Shown in pieces: positions 1 to 9,047 of a DNA stretch of 64,000 bases (positions are counted from its first letter, which is position 1; every line of letters starts with the position of its first letter). Location of the stretch: NCBI RefSeq assembly GCF_900604335.1, contig NZ_UWOD01000002.1, positions 1,422,501 through 1,486,500 of the forward strand. The letters are read 5' to 3'. The notes under the pieces were generated by a model that was given only the letters and a program-made list of their open reading frames with translations, did no database searches and was not told where the DNA came from. The stretch comes from Intestinibacillus sp. Marseille-P6563. GTDB taxonomy: Bacteria; Bacillota; Clostridia; Oscillospirales; Butyricicoccaceae. A program made the position numbers and the translations under genes.

Positions 1-1025
<1,025 letters not shown>

Positions 1026-1110
1026 TAAAATGAATTAGGAAAAAGCATCTCGATAAAAAAGCGATTGCGAGTAAGTATTGTTCAGTTTTCAGGGTGCAAA
1101 CCTTTCACAT

Positions 1111-1186
1111 GCACCATTAGCTCAGTTGGTAGAGCAACTGACTCTTAATCAGTGGGTCCTGGGTTCGAGTCCCCGATGGTGCACCA
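1111..1186 (+). tRNA. tRNA-Lys (CTT)
   Basis: A cloverleaf can be drawn with acceptor stem GCACCAT/ATGGTGC, TTCGAGTCC T arm, anticodon CTT in ACTCTTAAT, discriminator A and encoded CCA. It is the first tRNA after the 23S gene and probably belongs to the rRNA transcript. Confidence 0.95.
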
Positions 1187-1221
1187 CTTTCTTTTTTCTT
1201 TGATAAAAAGAAAAAAGAAAG
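1187..1221 (+). repeat. Spacer hairpin between tRNA-Lys and tRNA-Glu
   Basis: Perfect 15-bp inverted repeat CTTTCTTTTTTCTTT / AAAGAAAAAAGAAAG with a 5-nt loop, starting right after the CCA of tRNA-Lys. It has no GC-rich stem, so I read it as an RNA-processing hairpin rather than a terminator. Similar CTTTCTT-type palindromes recur at 1454-1481 and 1859-1878. Confidence 0.7.
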
Positions 1222-1283
1222 CAAAAAAGAAAATACCTGTATAACACAGGGAAGATCTTTGTAGCTGCGTAAAGACCAGATGT

Positions 1284-1358
1284 GGCCCGTTGGTCAAGCG
1301 GTCAAGACGGCGGCCTCTCACGCCGCAAACGGGGGTTCGATTCCCCCACGGGTCACCA
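1284..1358 (+). tRNA. tRNA-Glu (CTC)
   Basis: Acceptor stem GGCCCGT/ACGGGTC, anticodon CTC in CCTCTCACG, GGTTCGATTCC T arm, encoded CCA at 1356-1358. The CTC isoacceptor reads GAG codons, which suits a G+C-rich genome. Confidence 0.94.
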
Positions 1359-1453
1359 AAAAAGTCTTGACAAAACGATGACGATATGTTATAGTTTAAA
1401 AGCTGCGAAGCCGTGTGCAAGAAAAGCGCGAAGCGCAAGTAAAGTTTTCTTTG

Positions 1454-1481
1454 CTTACTTTCTTGTACACAAGAAAGTAAG
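1454..1481 (+). repeat. Spacer hairpin before 5S rRNA
   Basis: Near-perfect palindrome with 13-bp arms CTTACTTTCTTGT / ACAAGAAAGTAAG and a 2-nt centre. It abuts the 5' end of 5S rRNA and is a plausible precursor-processing site. Confidence 0.65.
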
Positions 1482-1597
<116 letters not shown>

Positions 1598-1602
1598 CCA
1601 AA

Positions 1603-1626
1603 GCATGCTCATGAAAATGAGCATGC
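1603..1626 (+). repeat. Hairpin just downstream of 5S rRNA
   Basis: Perfect 10-bp inverted repeat GCATGCTCAT / ATGAGCATGC closed by a GAAA tetraloop. No T-tract follows, so the operon probably continues into tRNA-Asn and this is more likely a processing or stabilising hairpin than a terminator. Confidence 0.6.
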
Positions 1627-1634
1627 CTGTATAT

Positions 1635-1710
1635 TCCTCAATAGCTCAGTCGGTAGAGCATGCGGCTGTTAACCGCAGGGTCGTTGGTTCGAGTCCAACT
1701 TGAGGAGCCA
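1635..1710 (+). tRNA. tRNA-Asn (GTT)
   Basis: Acceptor stem TCCTCAA/TTGAGGA, anticodon GTT in CTGTTAAC, discriminator G and encoded CCA at 1708-1710; 76 nt. Confidence 0.95.
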
Positions 1711-1777
1711 ATAAGACAGAGTTTGCCGCTGCTGACAACAAAGTGGCGGCAAATTTTCTATCTGCTTTCAAGGATAA

Positions 1778-1854
1778 GGGCCTTTAGCTCAGTTGGTTAG
1801 AGCAGACGGCTCATAACCGTCCGGTCCTGGGTTCGAGTCCCTGAAGGCCCACCA
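1778..1854 (+). tRNA. tRNA-Met (CAT), elongator type
   Basis: Acceptor stem GGGCCTT/AAGGCCC, anticodon CAT in CTCATAA, encoded CCA. The first acceptor pair is a normal G-C and the anticodon stem lacks three consecutive G-C pairs, so this is not the initiator. A CAT anticodon could also mark tRNA-Ile2 after lysidine modification, but the overall sequence looks like elongator Met. Confidence 0.9.
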
Positions 1855-1858
1855 CCTT

Positions 1859-1878
1859 CTTTCTTTTGAAAAAGAAAG
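1859..1878 (+). repeat. Spacer hairpin after tRNA-Met
   Basis: Inverted repeat CTTTCTTTT / AAAAGAAAG with a 2-nt centre. A second imperfect hairpin, AAGAAAAC / GTTTTCTT, follows at about 1886-1907. Same sequence style as the palindromes at 1187-1221 and 1454-1481. Confidence 0.5.
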
Positions 1879-1920
1879 TTGGCAAAGAAAACTTCAGTGT
1901 TTTCTTGCTATACACAACAT

Positions 1921-1996
1921 AGGGGTATAGCTCAGCTGGTAGAGCAGCGGTCTCCAAAACCGCGTGCCGTGGGTTCGATCCCTACTGCCCCTGCCA
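1921..1996 (+). tRNA. tRNA-Trp (CCA)
   Basis: Acceptor stem AGGGGTA paired to TGCCCCT, anticodon CCA in TCTCCAAAA, discriminator G, encoded CCA. It is separated from tRNA-Asp by only 4 nt. Confidence 0.94.
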
Positions 1997-2000
1997 AAAT

Positions 2001-2077
2001 GGCCCGGTAGCTCAGTCGGTTAGAGCGCTGGCCTGTCACGCCAGAGGTCGAGGGTTCAAGTCCCTTCCGGGTCGCCA
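2001..2077 (+). tRNA. tRNA-Asp (GTC)
   Basis: Acceptor stem GGCCCGG/CCGGGTC, anticodon GTC in CTGTCACG, discriminator G, encoded CCA at 2075-2077. Confidence 0.95.
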
Positions 2078-2080
2078 TTT

Positions 2081-2156
2081 GCTGTTGTAGCTCAGCAGGC
2101 AGAGCACTTCCTTGGTAAGGAAGAGGTCGACAGTTCGAATCTGTTCAACAGCTCCA
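2081..2156 (+). tRNA. tRNA-Thr (GGT)
   Basis: Acceptor stem GCTGTTG/CAACAGC, anticodon GGT in TTGGTAA, encoded CCA. Last tRNA of the cluster, followed directly by a terminator. Confidence 0.95.
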
Positions 2157-2163
2157 CCTTGAT

Positions 2164-2200
2164 AAAAGGTCAATCCAACTTCGGATTGACCTTTTTTATT
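2164..2200 (+). terminator. Intrinsic terminator of the rRNA-tRNA operon
   Basis: Hairpin AAAAGGTCAATCC / GGATTGACCTTTT with a 6-nt loop, followed by a T-rich tract. It lies 8 nt after tRNA-Thr and closes the rRNA/tRNA transcript before the response regulator gene. Confidence 0.9.
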
Positions 2201-2221
2201 TTTTCCGGGGAGGGATGCACC

Positions 2222-2893
2222 ATGTATAAAATCCTGGTCGTGGAGGACGATCCCATCATCGCGGGCGCGGTGACCAAAGAGCTCATCCGCTGGGGGCTGG
2301 AAGCCAAGGCTGCCGAAGATTTTTCCAATATCCGCGGCGAATTTGTCCACTATGCGCCGCATCTCGTAATTTTGGATATTTCCCTGCCGTTTTTCAATGG
2401 GTATTACTGGTGCCAGGAGATTCGGAAAATTTCCGAAGCGCCCATTTTATTTTTGTCCTCTGCGGCAGATAATATGAACATCGTCATGGCCATGGATATG
2501 GGCGCCGATGATTTTATTCCCAAGCCGTTTGATTTGTCGGTGCTGACGGCCAAGGTGCGCGCCCTGCTGCGCCGCACCTATCACTTTGCTGGGTCGCAGA
2601 GTTTAATTGAGCACAGGGGTGCCGTGCTCGACCTGAATGAAGGGACATTGCTGGTCGGGGAGCAGAAGGCCGAACTGACACGCAATGAATTTCGGATTTT
2701 GAAGCTGCTCATGGAGCAGCGCGGACAGACCGTGTCGCGCGACGCTATTATGACCCACCTGTGGCAGAGCGACAGCTTTATTGACGATAATACCTTGACC
2801 GTCAACATCAATCGCTTGCGCAAAAAGCTCGAACAGCTCGGGCTGGAGGACTTCATCGGCACCAAAAAGGGCATCGGATATTTTGTGAGGTAA
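2222..2893 (+). CDS. bceR: OmpR/PhoB-family response regulator, BceR-like
   Basis: A 223-residue DNA-binding response regulator. The receiver domain (about 1-115) has the acidic pair in VVEDDP, a phospho-acceptor Asp in LVILDISLP and the Lys in PKPFD. The C-terminal winged helix (about 125-223) has the usual NEFRILKLL and TVNINRLRKKL helices. The ATG at 2222 is chosen because GGGGAGGG stands just before it; an upstream in-frame TTG lies inside the terminator. The histidine kinase follows after 4 nt and the ABC genes after a palindromic operator. In the Bce family this protein is phosphorylated by the kinase when the transporter meets an antimicrobial peptide, and then activates the ABC operon. 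The family call is firm; the inducing drug cannot be read from sequence. Confidence 0.92.
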   Translation: MYKILVVEDDPIIAGAVTKELIRWGLEAKAAEDFSNIRGEFVHYAPHLVILDISLPFFNGYYWCQEIRKISEAPILFLSSAADNMNIVMAMDMGADDFIPKPFDLSVLTAKVRALLRRTYHFAGSQSLIEHRGAVLDLNEGTLLVGEQKAELTRNEFRILKLLMEQRGQTVSRDAIMTHLWQSDSFIDDNTLTVNINRLRKKLEQLGLEDFIGTKKGIGYFVR

Positions 2894-2897
2894 CGCT

Positions 2898-3881
2898 ATG
2901 CGGGATTGGAAAGTCTATTGGATGCTGCCCGTGCTGGTGGTTTGCTTTGCCGGTATTTTTGCGCTGGTTTTGTCGCTCGAGGGCGCGCCGGTGGGCGCGG
3001 TTGGGTATGCGCTGCTGCTGTGCCTGGTGCTGGGGGCGCTCGTCTATGGCCTATGCCTGCTGCACGCCTGGCGGCAGCGGGAGCGGCTGCGGGAAGCGCT
3101 GCAAAAACTGCCCTATACGCTGGAGGCCGACGCCCTACCGCCTTGTCTGGCGCCGGGAGAAACCGTGTATCAGCAAGCGCTGATCGACTTGCAGCGGGCC
3201 TATGCGCTGCTGGAAAGCCAGACCGGCCGCAAACGCGCCGACATGCTCGACTATTATACGCTGTGGGTGCATCAAATCAAAACGCCGATTGCAGCCATGC
3301 GGCTGCTCTTGCAGGGGGAACCCCATCCGGCCGGGCGGGAACTGACCGCCGAATTATTCCGCATCGAACAGTATGCCGACATGGCGCTGCAATATCTGCG
3401 GCTGGACAGCGAGTCGTCCGATTTTGTGTTTCGGTCGTGTGCGCTCGATGAGATCGTCCGGCAGGCGGTGCGCAAATATGCGCCCCTGTTCATCCGCAGC
3501 CAGATTGGGCTGGTGTATGATGGCCTGGACGAAACCGTGCTCACCGACAGCAAGTGGCTGGGGTTTGTCATTGAGCAGCTTTTATCGAATGCGCTTAAGT
3601 ATACGCCCCGCGGAACGGTCACTATTTCCCAGGACGGGCCCCAAACCCTGGTCATTGCGGATACCGGCATCGGCATTGCGCCCGAGGACCTGCCGCGCAT
3701 CTGTGAAAAGGGCTTTACCGGCTACAATGGCCGCACCGGGCAGAAATCGACCGGGATCGGCTTATATCTGTGCAGCCGGGTACTCAAAAAGCTGGGGCAT
3801 GGATTTTCGATCGTGTCCGAGCCGGGCAAGGGCACGCGCGTGACCATTGATTTGTCCATGGTGACGCTGCCGCGCGAGTAA
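2898..3881 (+). CDS. bceS: Intramembrane-sensing histidine kinase, BceS-like
   Basis: A 327-residue membrane kinase. Two transmembrane helices (about residues 9-28 and 33-52) are joined by a very short loop, so there is no external sensor domain. This is the hallmark of kinases that sense through a partner ABC transporter. The phospho-acceptor His lies in WVHQIKTPIAAM, the N box in EQLLSNALKYT, and the ATP-lid glycine boxes in ADTGIGIAPEDL and STGIGLYLC. It starts 4 nt after the regulator stop, so the two are co-transcribed. It should autophosphorylate, pass phosphate to the adjacent regulator and be controlled by the BceAB-type transporter downstream. Confidence 0.92.
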   Translation: MRDWKVYWMLPVLVVCFAGIFALVLSLEGAPVGAVGYALLLCLVLGALVYGLCLLHAWRQRERLREALQKLPYTLEADALPPCLAPGETVYQQALIDLQRAYALLESQTGRKRADMLDYYTLWVHQIKTPIAAMRLLLQGEPHPAGRELTAELFRIEQYADMALQYLRLDSESSDFVFRSCALDEIVRQAVRKYAPLFIRSQIGLVYDGLDETVLTDSKWLGFVIEQLLSNALKYTPRGTVTISQDGPQTLVIADTGIGIAPEDLPRICEKGFTGYNGRTGQKSTGIGLYLCSRVLKKLGHGFSIVSEPGKGTRVTIDLSMVTLPRE

Positions 3882-3899
3882 CCTTACACAAATGTAAGG
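3882..3899 (+). promoter_or_regulatory. BceR-type operator palindrome
   Basis: Perfect inverted repeat CCTTACA-CAAA-TGTAAGG, immediately after the kinase stop codon. BceR-family regulators of Bacillus bind sites of the form TNACA-N4-TGTAA, which this matches exactly. A second half site, TGTAAGG, lies at 3914-3920. The position upstream of the ABC promoter fits activation of the transporter genes. Confidence 0.85.
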
Positions 3900-3929
3900 A
3901 ACGGGCCGCGGAATGTAAGGCAAAGCCAT

Positions 3930-3958
3930 GGCAGGCCGGGGCGGGGACGCTGTATAAT
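3930..3958 (+). promoter_or_regulatory. Probable activator-dependent promoter of the Bce ABC operon
   Basis: A consensus -10 box TATAAT lies at 3953-3958, about 54 nt downstream of the operator palindrome. No recognisable TTGACA-like -35 box lies 17 nt upstream, as expected for a promoter that needs the response regulator. The start site would fall near 3965, just before the GGAAAGGAG ribosome site. Confidence 0.65.
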
Positions 3959-3990
3959 AGGCACAGAAACGGAAAGGAGTGCTTATCACA

Positions 3991-4758
3991 ATGGCGATTC
4001 TCGAGGTGCAGGACGTGGGAAAAATCTACACCACTCGCTTTGGCGGAGCGAAGGTGACAGCATTGACCCAGGTGACCTTCTCGGTCGAGGCGGGCGAGTA
4101 TGTGGCGATCATGGGGGAATCGGGCAGCGGCAAAACCACGCTGCTCAACATCCTGGCCGCGCTCGACCGCCCCACGGGCGGCGAGGTGCGCTTAAATGGC
4201 CGCAGCTTGTCGGCCATCCCGGAACGGGAAATCGCGGCGTTTCGCCGCGAAAACCTGGGCTTTGTTTTTCAGGACTTTAATTTGCTCGACACCTTTTCGC
4301 TGCGGGACAACATCTTTCTGCCGCTTGTTTTGGCGGGCAAGCGGTATGACGAGATGGAAGCGCGGCTCAAACCCCTGGCGCGCAAGCTGGGGCTGACCGA
4401 ACTGCTGGCCAAGTTCCCGTATGAGGTATCGGGCGGACAAAAACAGCGCGCCGCGGTCGCGCGTGCGCTCATTACCGACCCGCAGATCATTCTGGCGGAC
4501 GAACCGACCGGCGCGCTCGATTCGCGCTCGGCCGACCATCTGCTGCGGCTGTTCGGGGAGATCAACCGCGAAGGGCAGACTATCCTCATGGTTACCCATT
4601 CGGTCGTTGCGGCCAGCCATGCCAGCCGGGTGCTGTTCATCAAGGACGGCGAGGTCTTTCATCAGCTCTACCGCGGCAGCATGAGTGAGGAAGAGCTGTT
4701 CGTCAAAATTTCGGACACGCTCACGGTCTTGCAGACAGGCGGTGAACGGCATGAATAA
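3991..4758 (+). CDS. bceA: ABC transporter ATP-binding protein, BceA-like
   Basis: A 255-residue ATPase of the MacB/LolD/BceA group. It shows Walker A GESGSGKTTLLN, Q-loop FVFQDFNLLD, signature VSGGQKQRAAVARAL, Walker B ILADEPTGALD and switch His in MVTHS. The ATG at 3991 follows GGAAAGGAG; an in-frame GTG at 3979 would put the ribosome site inside the gene. The stop overlaps the permease start by 8 nt. Together with the next gene it forms a transporter that frees lipid-II-cycle intermediates from peptide antibiotics and also acts as the sensor for the adjacent kinase. Confidence 0.93.
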   Translation: MAILEVQDVGKIYTTRFGGAKVTALTQVTFSVEAGEYVAIMGESGSGKTTLLNILAALDRPTGGEVRLNGRSLSAIPEREIAAFRRENLGFVFQDFNLLDTFSLRDNIFLPLVLAGKRYDEMEARLKPLARKLGLTELLAKFPYEVSGGQKQRAAVARALITDPQIILADEPTGALDSRSADHLLRLFGEINREGQTILMVTHSVVAASHASRVLFIKDGEVFHQLYRGSMSEEELFVKISDTLTVLQTGGERHE

Positions 4759-6763
4759 ACGGCTGTATGCCCGTCTGGCGGCGCAGAACATGCGCAAGAA
4801 CGCGCAGTTCTATGTGCCCTATCTGCTGACCATCCTGTGTACCGTGGCGGCGTTTTACATCACCTGTACGCTGGCCAGGGCGGAGGATTTGCCCGGTAAC
4901 ATGCGGTATGCCTATCTGTCGGCATTCATGTCCATCGGGTATTGGGTGATCGGTTTTTTTGCGGTCATCTTCCTGTTTTACACCAACAGTTTTTTGATGA
5001 AACGGCGCAAAAAAGAACTGGGGCTTTATAATGTCTTAGGGCTCGGCAAGCGGCATATCGCCTGCATGCTGGGCGTGGAAACGCTGTATGTGGCCGTCAT
5101 CGGCATTGTGGGCGGCATCGCCCTGGGCATGCTGCTGCAAAAGCTGCTGACGCTCCTGCTCTTTCGGCTGATGCACTTTAGCAACGGGTTTTCGTTCTAT
5201 GTGTCCGGTAAGGCCATCGGCACGACCGTGCTGCTGTTTTGCGCGATCTTGTTTGTCGGCCTGCTCGCAAACCTGCGGCGTATCCATGTGCAGAATCCGC
5301 TCGAAACCATGCGAGAGGGCAACGCGGGCGAGCGTGAGCCCAAGACCCGCTGGCTGCTGACCCTCATCGGCGTGGCGTCGCTCGTGGGCGGCTATGCCAT
5401 TGCGCTGCGCGTGCAGGATGCCATGGAAGCATTTGCGTGGTATTTTGTGGCCGTGTTCTTGGTCATCATCGGCACGTACTGCCTGTTTACGGCGGTCAGC
5501 ATCACGGTGCTCAAGGCGCTGCGCGCCAACAAGAAATTTTACTACCGGCCGCATGCCTTTATTACCATCTCGGGCATGCTCTACCGCATGAAGCGCAATG
5601 CGGTCGGTCTGGCGAACATCTGCATCCTGTCCACCATGGTGCTGGTCATGGTGTCGGGCACGGTATCGCTGTTTTTGGGGACACACGACTTGGTGGACCG
5701 GCGCTATCCGGGGGATATCAACATCGAAGTACGGTATACACCGGATGCACAGAATCCCTTCCGACCGGACGACATGCTGGACGCCGTTGAGCAGGGCATC
5801 CGTGCCGAAGGGCTGGAACCGGAAAACGTGCGCACCCTGTCTTATACCAAACTCAAGCTGTTCTGGCAGAAGGACGGCAGCATGGAGGTCACAGCAAACG
5901 AGGGCAACGACACGCTGATTGTTCTTACGGCGGAGGAATACAGCCGCTTTACCGGGGAAAGTGTGCCGCAGCTGGCGGCAAACGAGGTGCTGGTAAGTGC
6001 TGAGAGCCCGGTCGGGGAAGACCTGACCCTCCATTTTGCGGGCCCAGCACGCGACGACACAGTTACTTACCGGGTGCGCCCGGCTGAGGTGTCCGTGGTC
6101 GGTATGCCGGCATCGGCAGTCGAAGAAACCGTGCAACTCGTGGTGGCTGACGAGAGTGTACGGCAGTCCATGATCGAGGGTCTGATCGACCCCGGAGAAT
6201 ACGTTAGTTTCATGCGCTGGGAAGCCTATGTGGATACCAACGGCACCGATGAGCAGAACATCGACTGCGCCCAGGCCATTTCAGTGTGGGATGACTTTGC
6301 ACGCGGTGTCAAAACCGGCCACTGGGAGTTCTATCGGGTAGAAAGCAAGGCAGCCCGGGCGACCGACGCCTATGCGCTCAACGGCGGCTTCTTCTTCCTG
6401 GGGCTGTTTTTGGGGCTGGTGTTCCTGCTCGCGGCCGCGCTCATCCTGTATTACAAGCAGGTATCTGAGGGCTATGAGGACTGCGAACGCTATCGCATCA
6501 TGCAGAACGTGGGTCTGGAAAAGAAAATGGTGCGCCGGTCGGTCAACGCACAGATCTTGGTGGTGTTCTTCCTGCCGCTGCTGGTGGCAGCCGTCCATGT
6601 GGCGTTTGATTTCCGGCTGATGAGCTATCTGCTCACCCTGTTTGGACTCAAAAACACCGGGCTGACGCTCGCCTGCACCGGGGCCAGCTTCCTGGGCTTT
6701 GCGGTGGTGTATGGCATCGTCTACTGGCTGACGGCACGGGTCTATTATCGCATTGTGCAATAA
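4751..6763 (+). CDS. bceB: ABC transporter permease, BceB-like (FtsX family)
   Basis: A 670-residue membrane protein starting at the ATG at 4751 inside the end of the ATPase gene. Hydrophobic segments fit about ten transmembrane helices. Two FtsX-like helix groups (about 55-200 and 560-665) flank a large hydrophilic stretch (about 310-520). That stretch matches the extracellular domain of BceB-type permeases, which recognises the peptide-target complex. The MKRRKKELGLYNVLGLGKR motif is typical of the family. It is the last gene of the operon and is followed by a strong terminator. The family assignment is firm; substrate specificity is unknown. Confidence 0.92.
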   Translation: MNKRLYARLAAQNMRKNAQFYVPYLLTILCTVAAFYITCTLARAEDLPGNMRYAYLSAFMSIGYWVIGFFAVIFLFYTNSFLMKRRKKELGLYNVLGLGKRHIACMLGVETLYVAVIGIVGGIALGMLLQKLLTLLLFRLMHFSNGFSFYVSGKAIGTTVLLFCAILFVGLLANLRRIHVQNPLETMREGNAGEREPKTRWLLTLIGVASLVGGYAIALRVQDAMEAFAWYFVAVFLVIIGTYCLFTAVSITVLKALRANKKFYYRPHAFITISGMLYRMKRNAVGLANICILSTMVLVMVSGTVSLFLGTHDLVDRRYPGDINIEVRYTPDAQNPFRPDDMLDAVEQGIRAEGLEPENVRTLSYTKLKLFWQKDGSMEVTANEGNDTLIVLTAEEYSRFTGESVPQLAANEVLVSAESPVGEDLTLHFAGPARDDTVTYRVRPAEVSVVGMPASAVEETVQLVVADESVRQSMIEGLIDPGEYVSFMRWEAYVDTNGTDEQNIDCAQAISVWDDFARGVKTGHWEFYRVESKAARATDAYALNGGFFFLGLFLGLVFLLAAALILYYKQVSEGYEDCERYRIMQNVGLEKKMVRRSVNAQILVVFFLPLLVAAVHVAFDFRLMSYLLTLFGLKNTGLTLACTGASFLGFAVVYGIVYWLTARVYYRIVQ

Positions 6764-6792
6764 AAAAACTCCCCCAGCTGGGGGAGTTTTTC
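6764..6792. terminator. Bidirectional terminator between the permease and serpin genes
   Basis: Stem ACTCCCCC / GGGGGAGT with an AGCT loop, flanked by A-runs on the left and T-runs on the right. It can therefore end both the plus-strand bce operon and the convergent minus-strand serpin gene. Confidence 0.9.
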
Positions 6793-8061
6793 TTATGTCG
6801 GATTTGCACATACGCCGATAAAGAGCGGGGTACCGTTTGTCGCTTTGATGATGTACAGGAACGGGCGGTCGAGTCGCATGTCGGCTTGGTCCTCGGGGGC
6901 AGCTGAACCGGCATAGCTCAGTTCGGTATAGGCGGCCGCCTCAACGCCCTGCTCGTTGACGCCAATGTAGGTCTGCTGCGAAGCGCCAGACAAAAAGGCG
7001 GGCTTCAGGGACGTCATATCCGACAGGTCGGCGCGTTCAGCGTCAAACAGGTCGGTCACGCCGCAGGCTTGCAGCATGGGCTTGAGGTCCAGCTTGCTGT
7101 CATAGGAGAACTTGGGCACCGTCCAGGTGACGTGGCCGTATTTTTGCTGCTCCTCGGTGCCGCCCGCGAGGATGGCCGACAGGCGTTCCGGGGTGAGCAG
7201 GTCGGCGGGCGCGACGCCTTCATCGGGCAGGACAAAGGTGACGCTGCCCTGGCTTTTCAGGGAGAGTCCGGCGGCCAGATAGCCGTCCCCGCGGACAAAG
7301 CTGGACAGGGTTTTGCGGTGCATATAGGTCGCGTCCGGGGTCGTGCCGTCCGCGCAGTGGAAGGGCTCGACTGTGTTCTCGTCGGCGTCAAACAGGGCGG
7401 TCCACTGGTCGGTCAGGTAGATGGTGTTCATCAGATACAGGATGGTGTCCGGGGTGGGCTGGATGGTGGGCTGGATCTTGCCGCCCGTGTGGTCAGCGAC
7501 CCATTGCTCCATGGCCGTAACGGTCGCAGGCGCGTCCAGGTCGGCGGTGTACAGTGAGGCATAGAAGTCCTCAGACGCGGTTTGCAGGAAGGCAGGAGTA
7601 AACTCTGAGCCGCTTTCCATCCACAGGGCGTTTGCGATCTGCATTTTGCCGACTTCGTTGTCGGTGTACAGTACCCGGTAGAGGTTGCCGCAGTTTTGCG
7701 TGAGCGTGTCCACATCAGACGCGCTCAGCAGGTCCAGCAGCTGGGTTTCGGTGTTGCCCGCCGCACCGGCGGCGCTTAGAGAGAGCGCAAAATACAGGCT
7801 GGCCGGAGAGTAGCAGGCATTTTCCTGACCGGTGAGCAGACCGGCCGTGGTCTGGGCGGAAAAGTCACGGATGGACGTCAAAAAGGTTTCGTCGACCGGA
7901 TTTTGGTCCCAGATGGCGCGTTGGGCATAAAAATCGTCAAAAGCGGGGGCACTCAATGCCGCTGGGGCAGCGGCCTGGGTGACCGAAGAGGCGGGTGCCG
8001 CGGGCGCTGACAGCAGCGGCAGGACGGCGGACAACAGCAGGGACAAAGTTTCGCGGATCAT
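6793..8061 (-). CDS. Secreted serpin (serine protease inhibitor)
   Basis: A 422-residue serpin with a hydrophobic N-terminal export signal (about residues 1-24, ending in an APA-type site). The start is the ATG complementary to 8059-8061, preceded on the minus strand by GGAAAGGAG; a longer reading from 8121 has no such site. Family landmarks are NALWMESG, the PKFSYDSKLDL strand, the hinge EQGVEAAAYTELS with small residues as in inhibitory serpins, and the C-terminal DRPFLYIIKATNGTPLFIG signature. The reactive loop continues to about APEDQADMRL, but the scissile bond cannot be fixed by eye. Such proteins in gut bacteria are thought to block host or microbial proteases; here the target is unknown. 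It stands alone between two terminators. Confidence 0.9.
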   Translation of the reverse strand: MIRETLSLLLSAVLPLLSAPAAPASSVTQAAAPAALSAPAFDDFYAQRAIWDQNPVDETFLTSIRDFSAQTTAGLLTGQENACYSPASLYFALSLSAAGAAGNTETQLLDLLSASDVDTLTQNCGNLYRVLYTDNEVGKMQIANALWMESGSEFTPAFLQTASEDFYASLYTADLDAPATVTAMEQWVADHTGGKIQPTIQPTPDTILYLMNTIYLTDQWTALFDADENTVEPFHCADGTTPDATYMHRKTLSSFVRGDGYLAAGLSLKSQGSVTFVLPDEGVAPADLLTPERLSAILAGGTEEQQKYGHVTWTVPKFSYDSKLDLKPMLQACGVTDLFDAERADLSDMTSLKPAFLSGASQQTYIGVNEQGVEAAAYTELSYAGSAAPEDQADMRLDRPFLYIIKATNGTPLFIGVCANPT

Positions 8062-8137
8062 ACAAAACACTCCTTTCCGAAATACACCCCTTTTATAAAG
8101 ATAGACGGATGTGCATTCCACTTGGTTCCGGGAAAAG

Positions 8138-8168
8138 AAAAAATCTCCTGCCGAAGCAGGAGATTTTT
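8138..8168 (-). terminator. Terminator of the HAD phosphatase gene
   Basis: Hairpin AAATCTCCTGC / GCAGGAGATTT with a 4-nt loop. Read on the minus strand it is followed by T-residues, directly after the phosphatase stop codon. Confidence 0.85.
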
Positions 8169-8169
8169 A

Positions 8170-8961
8170 TTACACGTGAGCGGGCGGGATGTCGCCGACG
8201 CCGCTTAAAATATGGCGCGGACGGTACGCATAGTTTTCCACATCCGAGCGCGAGGTGCAGCCCGAAAGCACCAGGACGGTATCCAGGCCGCTTTCCATGC
8301 CGGCAACGATGTCGGTATCCATGCGGTCGCCGATCATGGCGGCTTCTTCCGAATGCACGCCCAGCATGCGCAGGCCGGTGCGCATCATCAGCGGGTTGGG
8401 CTTGCCGACATAGTAAGCTTGCTTGCCGGTCGCCAGTTCGATGGGGGCGACCAGTGCACGGCACGCCGGGATAATACCCTGCTCGGAGGGACCGGTCAGG
8501 TCGGAGTTGGTGGCGATCAGACGTGCGCCGCGCTGCACATAGCCGACTGCCTTGATGATGGTTTCGTAGTTGTAGCCGGTCGTTTCGCCCGCAATGACAT
8601 AGTCGGGGTCCACGTCGTTCATGGTGATGCCTACATCATACAGGGCATTGACCAGGCCAGGCGCGCCGATGACATAGGCCGTGCAGCCGGGCGACTGGTT
8701 AGCCAGAAAGGCAGCCGTCGCCAGCGCCGAGGTGTAGAAATGGCTTTCGTCCACATCCAGACCCATGCGGCCGAGCTTTTGCTGCAATTCGCGCGGCGAA
8801 CGCTCGGACGAGTTGGTCAGGAACAGAAAGCTTTTGTTTTCCCGGTGCAGCCAGTCGACAAATTCGGTCACGCCCGGGAGCAGACGGTTGCCGTGATAGA
8901 TGACACCGTCCATATCGCAGATGAAGCCCTTTTTGCTTCGAAGTTCTTCCAGATGGTTCAT
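8170..8961 (-). CDS. HAD-IIA family phosphatase, NagD/AraL-like
   Basis: A 263-residue haloacid-dehalogenase-type hydrolase. Motif I with the nucleophile Asp is CDMDGVIYHG (about residues 15-24), motif II is FLTNSS, and motif III/IV is the Lys of VGKPNP with MIGDRMDTDIV. The cap between about 80 and 200 fits subclass IIA, like NagD and pyridoxal/4-nitrophenyl phosphatases. These act in the cytoplasm on small sugar or nucleotide phosphates, and the substrate cannot be inferred here. A good ribosome site (AAGGAGTAC on the minus strand) precedes the ATG. It appears to be a single-gene unit. Confidence 0.9.
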   Translation of the reverse strand: MNHLEELRSKKGFICDMDGVIYHGNRLLPGVTEFVDWLHRENKSFLFLTNSSERSPRELQQKLGRMGLDVDESHFYTSALATAAFLANQSPGCTAYVIGAPGLVNALYDVGITMNDVDPDYVIAGETTGYNYETIIKAVGYVQRGARLIATNSDLTGPSEQGIIPACRALVAPIELATGKQAYYVGKPNPLMMRTGLRMLGVHSEEAAMIGDRMDTDIVAGMESGLDTVLVLSGCTSRSDVENYAYRPRHILSGVGDIPPAHV

Positions 8962-9047
8962 ATCATGTACTCCTTGTTTGTTACAAGATTTTCAACACTT
9001 CTATTATGAACCGTTTTGGCAGGAGAATCAACGAAATTTTTGTAAAG

